From positions 3,619,501-3,683,500 of the forward strand of contig NZ_CP050698.1 of NCBI RefSeq assembly GCF_005116655.2: a stretch of 64,000 bases of DNA. Reading direction: 5' to 3'. Source of the stretch: Desulfosediminicola flagellatus (GTDB lineage Bacteria > Desulfobacterota > Desulfobulbia > Desulfobulbales > Desulfocapsaceae). Each line of letters begins with the position of its first letter. Position 1 is the first letter of the stretch. Below, in pieces: positions 36,923 through 46,356 of the stretch. The notes beneath the pieces are model-generated. The model had not been told where the DNA came from. It saw only the letters and a program-made list of their open reading frames with translations, and searched no databases. A program made the position numbers and the translations under genes.

Positions 36923-37966
36923 TCAATTCAGGCTGGTGCGCACTGTTTGGAGGTATTGCTTACCAATTTTTTCCTGCCAGGCAGTGTAAACAGTTTCGGC
37001 ACCGCTTTTCATTTTTTGCAGATCAGCATCAGTAAGCTTTAGGAAAACCACGCCATCCTTCTTTGCCGCTGCAATCTCACGCTCCTGCTGATCTTTGGTA
37101 AGCTGGCGTGCGGCAGCACTCTCTTCTGCAATGACTCGCAATAAGGTTTCACGAACATCCTCGGGCAGGCTCTTTAACCATTTGGTGTTGATCATATGAA
37201 CGTAGAGGCCTTGTGCATAATCAAGCTCTGTATAGTATCGTGCTACAGTGAATTTTTTGCTGATATTACATACGATGGGGGTATGGTCCAAACCATTGAT
37301 CACACCGGTCTGAAGCGCCTGAGGCACGTCAGGCCACGGTAATACAGAAAATTTCAGATCCCACGCCTTGTATGCATCAATATTCACAGGTGCCTGGGCA
37401 ATCCTGAAGTTCACGCCGGCAGCTTCAGCAAGACTTGTAACCGGTGTTGTCGTAGCCCAGCCATAACTGCCATATCCTGTAAAATCTATAGCCTGCAGAC
37501 CTTTGGACAGCGCCGCATCACGAAACGGTTCCCAAGTTGCTGCAGTATTTCTAAAAGCATCCAGCTTATCAAAAGAATCGACAACAAAGGGAAGATTTAC
37601 AATTCCCAGCTTTGGCGAAATATTTGCCGCCGCAACTGATGAACTCATCATGCCCTGTACGGCACCGAATTTTAATTTATTAATAACATCTTTCTCACCA
37701 CCCAACTGGCTGAGAGGACGGAAATCAACATAGAGTTGTCCGTTAGTTTCCTCCCACACACGATCACGGATACGAAATCCTACAGCTACACCTTCGATGG
37801 CAGGATGCCCCACGCAGGAGAGCAGGTAGGTATACTTGGCACCGGTTGGATCAAATTCAGGTTGCCACTTCGCCAGCGGATCAGCTGCAAATGACAAATG
37901 AGCTGTCACCAGGCAGATGGTCAGCACATTGGAAAACCACAAAAACAATTTCCGAACATTTTTCAT
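36923..37966 (-). CDS. dctP: TRAP transporter substrate-binding protein (DctP family), copy 1
   Basis: A 347-residue periplasmic protein with signal peptide (MKNVRKLFLWFSNVLTICLV...SFA) and the DctP fold: GGEKDVINKLKFGAVQGM, GLQAIDFTGYGSYGWATTTPV, VNFRIAQAPVNIDAYKAWDLKFSVLPWPDVPQALQTGVINGLD. Ligand is probably an organic acid, but cannot be specified. It is encoded divergently from a close paralogue that heads the dctQM genes. Start at 37966 is chosen for AGGAGA six bases upstream; an in-frame start nine codons earlier lacks one. Confidence 0.9.
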   Translation of the reverse strand: MKNVRKLFLWFSNVLTICLVTAHLSFAADPLAKWQPEFDPTGAKYTYLLSCVGHPAIEGVAVGFRIRDRVWEETNGQLYVDFRPLSQLGGEKDVINKLKFGAVQGMMSSSVAAANISPKLGIVNLPFVVDSFDKLDAFRNTAATWEPFRDAALSKGLQAIDFTGYGSYGWATTTPVTSLAEAAGVNFRIAQAPVNIDAYKAWDLKFSVLPWPDVPQALQTGVINGLDHTPIVCNISKKFTVARYYTELDYAQGLYVHMINTKWLKSLPEDVRETLLRVIAEESAAARQLTKDQQEREIAAAKKDGVVFLKLTDADLQKMKSGAETVYTAWQEKIGKQYLQTVRTSLN

Positions 37967-38349
37967 AGTGTTCTCCTTAGATAGATTTACCATAACGGAG
38001 GGGTATCATTGGCCCGAAATCTACCGGAAAGTACGTTAAAAAAGCAACGTAAACTTTCTACTCGTGACACTATGTAACACTATAATTTGACGCTTTTTAT
38101 ACCGATACGATATTCACCAGGAGGCAATCCTCTCCATAGGCAATTTATCATTGTTAGCCACAAAAGACACTTTGACTAACTTTATTCCCCAAACAACACC
38201 AAAAACCTCACTTTTTTCCAGTTATGGATTGAACAACAAAACTATTCATGTTATGTGAATTTACATAAAACAATACAAAACCAGACTATTTTTTATTTTG
38301 TCTGCATTAAAAAAATAATTCAGAACATCACCTGCATGGAGAATTGCCA
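37967..38349. other. Divergent promoter region of the two dctP genes
   Basis: About 380 AT-rich bases. It contains the inverted repeat TTATGT/ACATAA at 38251-38268 and, near 38070, ACTATGTAACACTATAA. No gene was seen. Shared control of both binding-protein genes is plausible. Confidence 0.5.
38251..38268. promoter_or_regulatory. Inverted repeat TTATGT-N6-ACATAA, possible operator
   Basis: Six-base half sites with a spacer GAATTT that is itself nearly palindromic, about 80 bases before the dctP copy 2 start. The regulator is unknown. Confidence 0.35.
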
Positions 38350-39387
38350 ATGAGAAAGCTTTTAGTCCTACTCCTCCTAGTAACCATCAGCCTGTCTACT
38401 GCAATGATTGCAGCAGCGAAGAAAGACCCTCTGGCTGCATGGCAACCAAAGTTTGACCCGAGCACAGCCGAGTATACTTATATATTATCTAACGTAAGCC
38501 ACCCGGTAATTGAAGGTGTTGCTGTTGGTTATCGTATTCGTGACGCTGTCTGGGAAGCTACCAACGGGCGCATCTATGTTGATTACAGACCTCTATCACA
38601 GCTTGGTGGAGAAAAAGATGTAATCAGCAAGCTGAAGCTTGGTGCTGTTCAGGGTATGCTCTCTTCGTCTGTTGCTGCAGCTAACGTTTCTGACCGCCTT
38701 GGAATCGTCAATCTGCCGTATGTTATCGACACATTTGACAAACTTGACACATTCCGCAATACTCCTGATCTCTGGGAACCATTTGCCAATGGCGCACAAC
38801 GCCAGGGCCTTATAGTTGCGGACATCACCGGTTATGGTCCATACGGCTGGGCAACCAACACACCTGTAAATAGTATTGCTGATGCCAAGGCTGTTAACTT
38901 TCGTATTGCCGAAGCCCCTGTAAACACAGATTCCTATAAAGCATGGGGACTGAAGTTCACCGTTATGCCATGGCCAGATGTACCGCAGGCTCTTCAGACC
39001 GGCGTTATCACCGGCCTTGACCACACCGCAATTGTCTGTAACATCACCAAGAAATTTACTATCGCCAAGAACTTCACTGAGCTGAATTACGCTCAGGGGC
39101 TCTTCGTTCATCTTGTGAATAAACGCTGGCTTAATAAACTGCCAAAAGACTTGCAGGAAGTATTTCTCAATGTTATCAAAGAAGAAAGTGAAAAAACTCG
39201 TGCTCTGACCCGTCAACAGCATGAGGAGCAAATTGCTAAAGCCAAAGAAGCAGGAGTTACATTCACAAAGCTCTCTGACGCTGACATAGCCGAAATTAAA
39301 ACCCAGGCAGAACCGGTACTGACAAAGTGGGGCCAGAAGATTGGTCCTGATTATCTTGCCAAGGTACGTACGACTCTTGGTAACTAG
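38350..39387 (+). CDS. dctP: TRAP transporter substrate-binding protein (DctP family), copy 2
   Basis: A 345-residue paralogue of copy 1 with its own signal peptide (LLVLLLLVTISLSTAMIAAA). Over roughly the first 110 mature residues about three quarters of positions are identical to copy 1, including PLSQLGGEKDVISKLKLGAVQGM and VPQALQTGVITGLDHT. It captures substrate for the DctQM permease encoded next. Three consecutive hairpins, the last a terminator, separate it from dctQ, which fits the higher need for the binding protein. Confidence 0.92.
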   Translation: MRKLLVLLLLVTISLSTAMIAAAKKDPLAAWQPKFDPSTAEYTYILSNVSHPVIEGVAVGYRIRDAVWEATNGRIYVDYRPLSQLGGEKDVISKLKLGAVQGMLSSSVAAANVSDRLGIVNLPYVIDTFDKLDTFRNTPDLWEPFANGAQRQGLIVADITGYGPYGWATNTPVNSIADAKAVNFRIAEAPVNTDSYKAWGLKFTVMPWPDVPQALQTGVITGLDHTAIVCNITKKFTIAKNFTELNYAQGLFVHLVNKRWLNKLPKDLQEVFLNVIKEESEKTRALTRQQHEEQIAKAKEAGVTFTKLSDADIAEIKTQAEPVLTKWGQKIGPDYLAKVRTTLGN

Positions 39388-39393
39388 CGACTG

Positions 39394-39434
39394 ATATCTG
39401 TAACAGATATGACTGGCCATAGATGCTATGGTCA
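39394..39434 (+). promoter_or_regulatory. Two small hairpins after dctP copy 2
   Basis: ATATCTG-taa-CAGATAT (about 39394-39410) followed by CTGGCCATAG-atg-CTATGG-TCAG (39413-39434). Together with the terminator behind them they could stabilise the 3' end of the dctP message. Confidence 0.5.
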
Positions 39435-39445
39435 GACATTTTTCA

Positions 39446-39476
39446 GGGTTGAAGACTATCTCTTCAACCCTTTTTT
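39446..39476 (+). terminator. Intrinsic terminator/attenuator between dctP and dctQ
   Basis: Perfect 10-base stem GGGTTGAAGA/TCTTCAACCC, five-base loop, then six T. Read-through would be required for dctQM unless there is an internal promoter. Confidence 0.85.
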
Positions 39477-39499
39477 CTTGCAAAAATTATCGATATAAA

Positions 39500-40009
39500 A
39501 TGTTGAAAAAACTGTACAAAACCATCGACCGCGGATTTCTCTTTATAGAGGAATGGTCGCTTTTTGCGGCAGTCTGCATCGCCCTGCTGACTGCTATGGC
39601 CAATGTTGTGCTACGTAAAACCACCAGCGATTACAGTCTCTACTGGTCGGATGAAGTTGTTCGAAAAGTTATCTATTTTTCAACATATATAGGTTGCGTG
39701 GCTGCAATCCGCAGCCGTTCGCTCATTCGCATAGACGCACTCCCGCAAATGCTACCGGTTCTGAAAAAACCGCTTACCCAACTCTCACATATTGCTGTAC
39801 TGGTTTTTTCCAGCTGTATGATCTACCTGGGCAGCACGATGACCATGATGATGTTTGAAGACGAGTACGCTCTGACCGCCACTCTGCAAATCCCGGAATG
39901 GTATTTTTATGCAATTCTGCCACTGATGGGATTTATGATGTTTATCCGCACCCTGATCACCATGCGTGAAGACTGGATCGGCAAAAATGATATTACGGGA
40001 GGCGAATAA
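39500..40009 (+). CDS. dctQ: TRAP transporter small permease (DctQ)
   Basis: A 169-residue inner-membrane protein with four hydrophobic helices, including SLFAAVCIALLTAMANVVLRK near the N-terminus and AILPLMGFMMFIRTLI near the C-terminus; YWSDEVVRKVIYFSTYIGCVAAIRSRSLIRID between helices is the typical DctQ pattern. It forms the membrane complex with DctM. The start is placed at the ATG after the terminator stem; its ribosome site is poor. Two bases separate its stop from the dctM start. Confidence 0.9.
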   Translation: MLKKLYKTIDRGFLFIEEWSLFAAVCIALLTAMANVVLRKTTSDYSLYWSDEVVRKVIYFSTYIGCVAAIRSRSLIRIDALPQMLPVLKKPLTQLSHIAVLVFSSCMIYLGSTMTMMMFEDEYALTATLQIPEWYFYAILPLMGFMMFIRTLITMREDWIGKNDITGGE

Positions 40010-40011
40010 TC

Positions 40012-41307
40012 ATGGATAATTCATACCTGATGATCTTCGCCCTGCTGCTCGGCTGCCTCGCCTCCACCATGCCGGTATTTATGGCGCTCTTTTTTACCGG
40101 CACAATCGGCCTTGTTTTTGGTGTAGGTATTGATCCGCAGATTGTTATAGAAGTGCTCTATCGCAGCATGGACAAATTTGCCCTTGTGGTTGTTATGTTT
40201 TTCGTACTTTGTGGAAACATTATGACTACCGGATCAATTGTCGCAAAGCTCATCAAAACTGCAAACGTCCTGGTTGGTTTTCTTCCTGGCGGACTTGCAA
40301 TGGCAGGTGTTCTGGCATGTGGATTCTTCGGTGCTATATCAGGTTCTACGGTCGCTACCGTTGTAGCTATTGGCGGCTTCATGATCCCTGCTCTAATAGA
40401 GAATAACTATGATGAGAAATTCTCTGTCGGCATTATGACCACGGCTCCAATTCTCGGTGTTATCATCCCCCCTTCCATTGCTATGATACTCTACGCAATG
40501 GTGAGCAATGATCAGCTTGAAGCACTGTTTTTGACCGGCTTTATTCCTGGCTTGCTGATTATGTTGGCTATGAGCGCATATTCCTATTTTGTCTGTAAAA
40601 AGATGGGAATGAAAAAGCGCAAACGGCCATCAGCACAGGAAATTATTGCAGTATTTAAAGAGAGCGGCTGGGCCCTGTTTTTACCGGTTTTAATCTTTGG
40701 CGGAATATATTCCGGCCTGTTCACTGCCAATGAGGCAGCTGTTGTTGCCTGTTTTTATGCTTTTTTTGTTGAGATCTGCATCCATCGTGACATGAAGGTC
40801 AAAGATATAAAACGGGTTATCGTTTCATCAGCCGTTACCTCTGCAACTCTGCTGGTTATTGTTGCCGGCGCCTCGGTTTTTGGTGAATATCTTACATTTG
40901 AGCAAATCCCTGGCCAAATTGCCTCGGTTGTTGTGGAGAACATCAGTTCACCATGGGTCTTTTTACTTTCAGTTAATATCCTGCTGCTTTTTATCGGCAT
41001 GTTTATGGATATCATTTCAGCGACCCTGATTCTTACTCCTATTTTTCTACCCCTCTTGAGTAAATTCGGGATAGACACCATGCACTTCGGCCTATTGATG
41101 ACTATAAATCTTGGTATTGGCTACTGTACCCCGCCACTTGGTGTCAGCCTATATATCACCGGCGCGACTGTAGATCGTAACCTGGTATATGTTTCAAGAG
41201 CTGTAATGCCGTTTCTGCTCATCCAGATCGCCATCCTCATGGTGCTGACCTTCTGGCCGGATCTCGTATTACTGCTGCCGAAACTGATATACGGATATGG
41301 AAATTAA
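40012..41307 (+). CDS. dctM: TRAP transporter large permease (DctM)
   Basis: A 431-residue protein with about 12 hydrophobic helices. Typical segments are FFGAISGSTVATVVAIGGFMIPALIENNY, IIPPSIAMILYAMVS, FTANEAAVVACFYAFFVE, MFMDIISATLILTPIFLPLL and NLGIGYCTPPLGVSLYITG. It couples substrate movement to an ion gradient, probably sodium. GGAGG stands before the ATG. A terminator follows. Confidence 0.95.
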   Translation: MDNSYLMIFALLLGCLASTMPVFMALFFTGTIGLVFGVGIDPQIVIEVLYRSMDKFALVVVMFFVLCGNIMTTGSIVAKLIKTANVLVGFLPGGLAMAGVLACGFFGAISGSTVATVVAIGGFMIPALIENNYDEKFSVGIMTTAPILGVIIPPSIAMILYAMVSNDQLEALFLTGFIPGLLIMLAMSAYSYFVCKKMGMKKRKRPSAQEIIAVFKESGWALFLPVLIFGGIYSGLFTANEAAVVACFYAFFVEICIHRDMKVKDIKRVIVSSAVTSATLLVIVAGASVFGEYLTFEQIPGQIASVVVENISSPWVFLLSVNILLLFIGMFMDIISATLILTPIFLPLLSKFGIDTMHFGLLMTINLGIGYCTPPLGVSLYITGATVDRNLVYVSRAVMPFLLIQIAILMVLTFWPDLVLLLPKLIYGYGN

Positions 41308-41358
41308 AGTGTATAATAGTATTCAGCAGACATAACAGTAATGCTGTTAGACCCGCCT

Positions 41359-41383
41359 CCACCCTGAGGCATACTCAGGGTGG
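41359..41383 (+). terminator. Hairpin between dctM and the UspA gene
   Basis: Perfect 10-base stem CCACCCTGAG/CTCAGGGTGG with five-base loop; no T-run directly after it, so partial termination or processing is possible. Confidence 0.65.
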
Positions 41384-41410
41384 ACGTTAATTTCAGAACG
41401 GGAGGTAAGT

Positions 41411-41839
41411 ATGGACCCTAAGATCCTGATTCCTGTAGATGATTCACTAACTGCCAAAAAAACTATCGAAGCAGTAATCGAGCAACGAAAGCGTTTCCCG
41501 AGAAAAATCACACTGCTCTATGTCATTAACCAGGAGCAGCTCGCCTATAGGATGATTCCTGATTTTCAGCTGGATATGGTGAAGCAGAATGCCGCAAAAT
41601 CCGGCAGAAATCTTCTGGAAAAATACAACGGTATGCTGCAGGATGTTGGATTTTCCTGCGAGCTGTTACTAGAAACAGGTGAACCACGACAGACAATCAT
41701 TCACATTGCCAACAGCAGGGATTTTCAGCTCGTTGTGATCGGCAGACACGAAGGTGGTGGTGAAATACGGGACGTCCTTTTCGGCTCTGTCGCCAACCAT
41801 GTGCTGCATAATGTAAAATGTCCGGTATTACTCGTTTAA
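41411..41839 (+). CDS. Universal stress protein (UspA family)
   Basis: A 142-residue Usp domain: PKILIPVDDSLTAKKTIEAV at the N-terminus and LVVIGRHEGGGEIRDVLFGSVANHVLHNVKCPVLLV at the C-terminus, where G-x2-G-x(n)-G-S marks the ATP-binding loop. In several TRAP operons a Usp protein modulates transport, so its position 100 bases after dctM fits. GGGAGG precedes the ATG. Confidence 0.9.
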   Translation: MDPKILIPVDDSLTAKKTIEAVIEQRKRFPRKITLLYVINQEQLAYRMIPDFQLDMVKQNAAKSGRNLLEKYNGMLQDVGFSCELLLETGEPRQTIIHIANSRDFQLVVIGRHEGGGEIRDVLFGSVANHVLHNVKCPVLLV

Positions 41840-41882
41840 CTCTTATCCGTAATACTATCTCAAGAATATATTTTTCAAGTCA

Positions 41883-41907
41883 GGACCGGTAGATCTCTTT
41901 CTACCGG
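41883..41907. terminator. Hairpin between convergent UspA and hypothetical genes
   Basis: Stem CCGGTAGA/TCTACCGG with an eight-base loop in an 80-base convergent gap; could serve either strand. Confidence 0.6.
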
Positions 41908-41919
41908 CCCCGATTTATT

Positions 41920-42270
41920 CTATCCTGCTTTCTCCAACTGCTGAACAGCATCGATAAGGCCAGTAAGGTTTTTAAACGACTCCAGCTCTTCTTTTGAAAT
42001 AGCGATATCCAGCGTGTTTGTCTCTTTTAAAATCACCGGGTATTCCATCTTTTTCGCGTAGTTTTTCTCGAATTCGTCCCGATGCATAAAAACCATCTCA
42101 TACGTTGAATGTTCTCGAAATGTTTTCCATTCTGGATTTTCTCTGAAGGTACCGTGAGTTAAGCTGCATAGCAGGCAATCATAGGTATCCGGGCTAAAAA
42201 GCTTGTGCCCGATATCTTTAACGGTATTTAGTACTCCGCTATCCGCATTATAGATAAAAATCAATTTCAT
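41920..42270 (-). CDS. Conserved-looking hypothetical protein with CxxC
   Basis: A 116-residue soluble protein beginning MKLIFIYNADSGVLNTVKDIGHKLFSPDTYDCLLCSLTHG, a pattern I recall from small proteins in several phyla without a known function. The DCLLC pair could bind metal or be redox-active. A strong AAAGGAG site stands seven bases before the ATG, which supports expression. It faces the UspA gene and has no operon partner. Confidence 0.7.
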   Translation of the reverse strand: MKLIFIYNADSGVLNTVKDIGHKLFSPDTYDCLLCSLTHGTFRENPEWKTFREHSTYEMVFMHRDEFEKNYAKKMEYPVILKETNTLDIAISKEELESFKNLTGLIDAVQQLEKAG

Positions 42271-42754
42271 TCAGCACTCCTTTATAAAATTTGAGTGGTC
42301 TGTAAGGTCTTTTTTTATTTTCGCTCAAGTAATTATCATTAATCCGCAATTCCAAAGTGAGGTGATAGGCGTGAAGAGGAAGGCGTATCTACACTAAAAC
42401 ACTTCACCCCTTACGCCTCCCCCTCACTTTTCCAATCTGAGTCTCAGTAGTAATTATTAAAAATCACAAATCCAACATGTAAATATGAAGTTTAAACGCC
42501 TCCTTTTATTCCATTTTTCCAGGCAGATACTGCACATTTCCTGGAAATATTGGTATAAGGCATTACTAGTATCTGTAATTACAACATTTTCAAAATCATC
42601 CGTCTTTACTTTCAATACATGTACATTCATGATTGAATTCATGTAGCCACTGCCCGAATGAATACTTGGACAGTCACCCATGATACAGAAACCTGTATCG
42701 TTTAGAACGCAAGGAACTCTCTACTTTAACTCTCACCAAGGGAGGAATTCTATT
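42271..42754. other. Intergenic region before the aldolase gene
   Basis: About 480 bases. It holds the hairpin element at 42353-42430 and probably the aldolase promoter. A minus-strand frame at 42457-42681 encodes up to 74 residues with no family resemblance and no good ribosome site, so it is not called. Confidence 0.4.
42353..42430. repeat. Intergenic imperfect palindrome
   Basis: AAGTGAGG near 42356 pairs with CCTCACTT near 42421, and AGGCGT near 42367 pairs with ACGCCT near 42413, around an unpaired centre. It has the shape of an intergenic hairpin unit. Confidence 0.55.
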
Positions 42755-43786
42755 ATGCCAGTTGTTAACTATCAGCAATATTGCCAGATGCTGGACAATG
42801 CAAAAGAGAATAAATTTGCCTATCCAGCTGTAAATATAACTTCAAGCTCAACAATCAATGCAGCTCTTCTGGCCTTTAAAGAGGCAAATTCCGACGGTAT
42901 TATTCAGGTTTCGACCGGTGGCGGCAAATTTGGCTCGGGGATTGGAGTAGGATCCATGGCTAAAGGTGCCATCGCTCTTGCAGTCTATACACATATCATG
43001 GCTGAACATTATGATGTAAATATTGCACTGCATACCGACCATTGCCATCCTGAATATGTTGACTCATTTATGATGCCACTTATCGAGGAGACCAAACGAC
43101 GAAGAGCTGCAGGGCTTCCGAATCTCTTCAGTTCCCATATGTATGATGGTTCAGCTCTGCCGATGAATGAGAACATCGCTGAATCTAAGCGATTGATGAA
43201 GATCTGTGTCGAACTGGATTTGATTCTAGAAATCGAAACAGGCATTGTCGGTGGCGAAGAGGATGGTCACGACACATCCGGAGTATCAGCAGATAAACTC
43301 TACACAACCCCTGAAGATATGGTGCTGGCATCACGTGAACTTGGATCGATGGGACGTTTTCTACTGGCAGCCACCTTTGGCAATGTGCATGGAGTTTACA
43401 AACCGGGTAATGTGAAACTTAAACCGACTATCCTGCGCGATGGACAGGAAGCTGTTGCCAAAGCAGAAGGCCCCGATACCCGCCTTGATCTTGTGTTCCA
43501 TGGAGGTTCAGGTTCTGAAATTGCTGATATCCATGAATCGCTTAATTACGGCGTGGTGAAAATGAATATCGACACCGATACCCAGTATGCATACACACGC
43601 CCTGTCGTTGATCATATGATGAAAAATTATGACGGTGTGCTGAAAATCGAAGGTGAGGTTGGCAACAAAAAAGTCTACGATCCACGATCCTGGGGCAAAA
43701 AAGCTGAACAGAATATGGCCGATCGACTTATGCGTGCCTGTAACGACCTGCGCTCTACCGGAACGAGTCTTGGAAAGAATATCTAA
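42755..43786 (+). CDS. fba: Fructose-bisphosphate aldolase, class II
   Basis: A 343-residue zinc aldolase of the class IIA (E. coli FbaA-like) type. The zinc-ligand and catalytic segment ALHTDHCHPEYVD, EIETGIVGGEEDGHDTS, FGNVHGVYKPGNVKL, VFHGGSGS and VVKMNIDTDTQYA are all intact. It makes fructose 1,6-bisphosphate from two triose phosphates in gluconeogenesis (or the reverse), which links it to the FBPase genes at 18-21 kb. The start is chosen for GGGAGG about eight bases upstream; the frame is open further upstream without a ribosome site. Confidence 0.95.
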   Translation: MPVVNYQQYCQMLDNAKENKFAYPAVNITSSSTINAALLAFKEANSDGIIQVSTGGGKFGSGIGVGSMAKGAIALAVYTHIMAEHYDVNIALHTDHCHPEYVDSFMMPLIEETKRRRAAGLPNLFSSHMYDGSALPMNENIAESKRLMKICVELDLILEIETGIVGGEEDGHDTSGVSADKLYTTPEDMVLASRELGSMGRFLLAATFGNVHGVYKPGNVKLKPTILRDGQEAVAKAEGPDTRLDLVFHGGSGSEIADIHESLNYGVVKMNIDTDTQYAYTRPVVDHMMKNYDGVLKIEGEVGNKKVYDPRSWGKKAEQNMADRLMRACNDLRSTGTSLGKNI

Positions 43787-43839
43787 GCCTCACTTCTTAT
43801 GACGCTATTCAATATGTTCAGGTGCTCATATTCAAAAGT

Positions 43840-43873
43840 GTTCAGGGGTGACACCCCAATGCCACCCCTGAAC
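43840..43873. terminator. Hairpin between convergent aldolase and ftsH genes
   Basis: Perfect 11-base stem GTTCAGGGGTG/CACCCCTGAAC with a 12-base loop in the 108-base convergent gap; likely ends one or both transcripts. Confidence 0.65.
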
Positions 43874-43894
43874 GCGGCCTTTGTCGTGTTTTTG

Positions 43895-45757
43895 CTAATT
43901 CATGTTTATTGAAGTGTTTGCAAGCGGAAACACTTCAACTTTGTGTAAATCTTTGGTCAACTCTTTTAATGAATTCTCATCAAGTGTTTCTTTTTCCAGT
44001 AGTACTTTGGCACATTCCTCAAGAATGGTCCTATTTGATTCAAGCAGGGACAACGTTGAACTAAATATCGTATCAACTATTTCACGCACAGATGTATCTA
44101 TCTGCTCTGCGGTTGAATCACTCATCCCTGTCCTGTTAGCCGACGGGAACCCCTGCTGTCCCAGAAAGGTCTGCTGATGATCCTCAAAGACAACATGACC
44201 GATCTTTTCATCCATACCGTAACGGGTAACCATTGACCGTGCGATATCTGTAATTCGTCCGAGGTCATCTGATGCGCCGGTTGAAAGATGGTCAAAAATG
44301 AGTTTTTCCGCGGCACGGCCACCCATGAGCACAGCTATTTTCCGTTCAAGTTCTTCCTTAGTCATCAAAAATCGGTCTTCTGTCGGACGCTGCATAGTGT
44401 AACCAAGGGCACCTACTCCGCGAGGAATTATTGAAACTTTATGGACAGGATCTGCACCGGGCATGGCCAACGCAACGAGCGCATGACCGATCTCATGATA
44501 GGCGACAATTTCACGCTCTCGAGGATTTAACAGCCGATTCTTTTTCTCAAGACCTGCAACAATACGTTCTATTGCGCGTGTAAAATCTTCTGTTTCGACC
44601 CGCTCCGCCTTCCGCCGTGTTGCAAGCAGTGCTGCTTCATTAACAAGATTTGCGAGATCAGCCCCGGAAAAACCGGTTGTCAGCTCAGCGATCTTATACA
44701 CCTCCATATCGTCAGCAATCTTGACGTTTTTCATATGCACTTTCAGGATTTGCTCTCTTCCGATCTTATCAGGGCGATCAACCAGCACCTGACGATCAAA
44801 GCGACCGGCTCTCAGTAAAGCAGGATCAAGTATCTCGGGACGATTTGTTGCAGCAAGCAAAATAAGCCCGCCGGTCTGATCAAAGCCATCCATCTCGACC
44901 AGCAACTGATTAAGCGTCTGCTCCCGCTCATCGTTACCGCCCATGCCGCCTACAGCGCTTCTAGCCCGCCCCAGCGCATCTAACTCATCAATGAAAATTA
45001 TTGCCGGCGCAGCTTTAGTAGCCTGCTCAAAAAGATCACGCACCCGTGCCGCACCCACTCCGACAAACATCTCTACGAACTCAGACCCGCTAATAGAAAA
45101 AAATGGAACTCCCGCCTCACCTGCAACAGCTCGCGCTAAAAGCGTTTTTCCTGTACCTGGAGGTCCGATCAGCAAAATACCTTTTGGCATTCGCGCACCC
45201 AAAACACCATATTCATCAGGAGATCTAAGGAAATCTACAATTTCAACCAGCTCAGCCTTACTCTCTTCCACCCCGGCAACATCCTCAAAATCAACCCCTG
45301 TCTGTTGTTCAACATAAATTTTTGCTTTTGATTTCCCGATATTCATAAAGCCACCGCCAGGACCCTGTTTATCGATAACTTTTCGAATAACAAATAACCA
45401 GATTCCGAAAAATACGAGGGCGGGAACAATCCACGAAAAGAGTGTCAGGAGAAATTTGCTTTCGTGGGCCTGGGTGAAGGGAACGTTATAGCGGGACAAC
45501 TGTTCAGCAAGACGAGGATCAACACGGTTGGCGATAATTACCTTTTTCCCTTTTTCATCAGGGTCTCGCAAATTACCGGCAATCGTCCGTTCCCTAATGG
45601 TAAGCTCAGTGACTTTGCCCTGCTCAAGCAGTTTTTCGAGCTCACTATAGGGAACCGGTTGAACCGTTTGCTGCTGAATAAGCAGATCCTGAAGAATCAT
45701 TATGCCAAATAAGGCAATTATCGCATAAATCAGATTGAGTTTTTGGGGATTATCCAT
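43895..45757 (-). CDS. ftsH: ATP-dependent zinc metalloprotease FtsH
   Basis: A 620-residue membrane protease with two N-terminal helices (about 8-26 and 105-125), an AAA+ domain with Walker A GPPGTGKT (about residue 200) and Walker [12 protein letters not shown], the second-region-of-homology [19 protein letters not shown], and the zinc site HEIGHAL (about 420). It degrades membrane and short-lived cytoplasmic proteins. Usual length. GAGGAG precedes the ATG. It heads, in map order, a stretch rich in chaperone and protease genes, though it is not in one operon with them. Confidence 0.96.
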   Translation of the reverse strand: MDNPQKLNLIYAIIALFGIMILQDLLIQQQTVQPVPYSELEKLLEQGKVTELTIRERTIAGNLRDPDEKGKKVIIANRVDPRLAEQLSRYNVPFTQAHESKFLLTLFSWIVPALVFFGIWLFVIRKVIDKQGPGGGFMNIGKSKAKIYVEQQTGVDFEDVAGVEESKAELVEIVDFLRSPDEYGVLGARMPKGILLIGPPGTGKTLLARAVAGEAGVPFFSISGSEFVEMFVGVGAARVRDLFEQATKAAPAIIFIDELDALGRARSAVGGMGGNDEREQTLNQLLVEMDGFDQTGGLILLAATNRPEILDPALLRAGRFDRQVLVDRPDKIGREQILKVHMKNVKIADDMEVYKIAELTTGFSGADLANLVNEAALLATRRKAERVETEDFTRAIERIVAGLEKKNRLLNPREREIVAYHEIGHALVALAMPGADPVHKVSIIPRGVGALGYTMQRPTEDRFLMTKEELERKIAVLMGGRAAEKLIFDHLSTGASDDLGRITDIARSMVTRYGMDEKIGHVVFEDHQQTFLGQQGFPSANRTGMSDSTAEQIDTSVREIVDTIFSSTLSLLESNRTILEECAKVLLEKETLDENSLKELTKDLHKVEVFPLANTSINMN

Positions 45758-46173
45758 AAGGCTCCTCTAGTTCAGAGGTTATCAATTGCTGTAATAGGCA
45801 GGGTTGAGATTCCACCTGATATATTTTCAAATATAACAACACAACAACACATTATGAATGGTCACTCCCCGACCATTTTTTCGAATAGGTTATCGGGTTG
45901 AATCCATCACAGATCTACTGCTCAGCTCCCCTATTCCCTATGCTATATAAAGTATAGCATCCAATTGGCAATTATCATTAGCTCTATTTCAAAATAGGAA
46001 CACTACAAGAAGGAAGGAAACAGCAGAAAGCAACTCTTCTGTCAGTTCACGCACAGAAATGCAGAAAACACATTACCATTCTTCTGCCTCATCACTATCC
46101 TTTCAACCTTACATGAAAAGATAGCAGCACAAAGAAATACGGTGACATATTGAAAAGCCGAGAATCTTGAATT
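45758..46173. other. Intergenic region upstream of ftsH
   Basis: About 415 bases, AT-rich, that should contain the ftsH promoter on the minus strand. No convincing heat-shock promoter, CIRCE element or gene was found by eye. Confidence 0.4.
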
Positions 46174-46356
46174 TTACGTATCCTCTTCATTTTCATAGGG
46201 AAGTCTGAGCCATAGTACACGATAAGAATAGATGTACATCCCGGAAGCAAGGATAACTCCTAGCGGATTATGCATCAGAGCAATGGCAAAAAAACCGACA
46301 ATAACACAGATGAGGGGAAACGCTTGGTATAGGGGAGTGGGTAGCCAAATATTCAT
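46174..46356 (-). CDS. Small membrane protein of unknown function
   Basis: A 60-residue protein with two hydrophobic segments (about 13-28, ICVIVGFFAIALM, and 32-47, LGVILASGMYIYSY) and a charged C-terminus (RLPYENEEDT). GGAGG lies about eight bases before the ATG, supporting translation. No family is recognised. It is isolated between non-coding stretches. Confidence 0.6.
   Translation of the reverse strand: MNIWLPTPLYQAFPLICVIVGFFAIALMHNPLGVILASGMYIYSYRVLWLRLPYENEEDT

Noticed and set aside
38596..39483. Long 295-codon frame on the minus strand opposite dctP copy 2
   Set aside because: It is antisense to a clear binding-protein gene, rich in Cys and rare residues, and matches no family.
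42457..42681. 74-codon minus-strand frame before the aldolase gene
   Set aside because: No good ribosome site, no family features, and it lies in a gap that should hold the aldolase promoter. It could be real, but the evidence is too weak.
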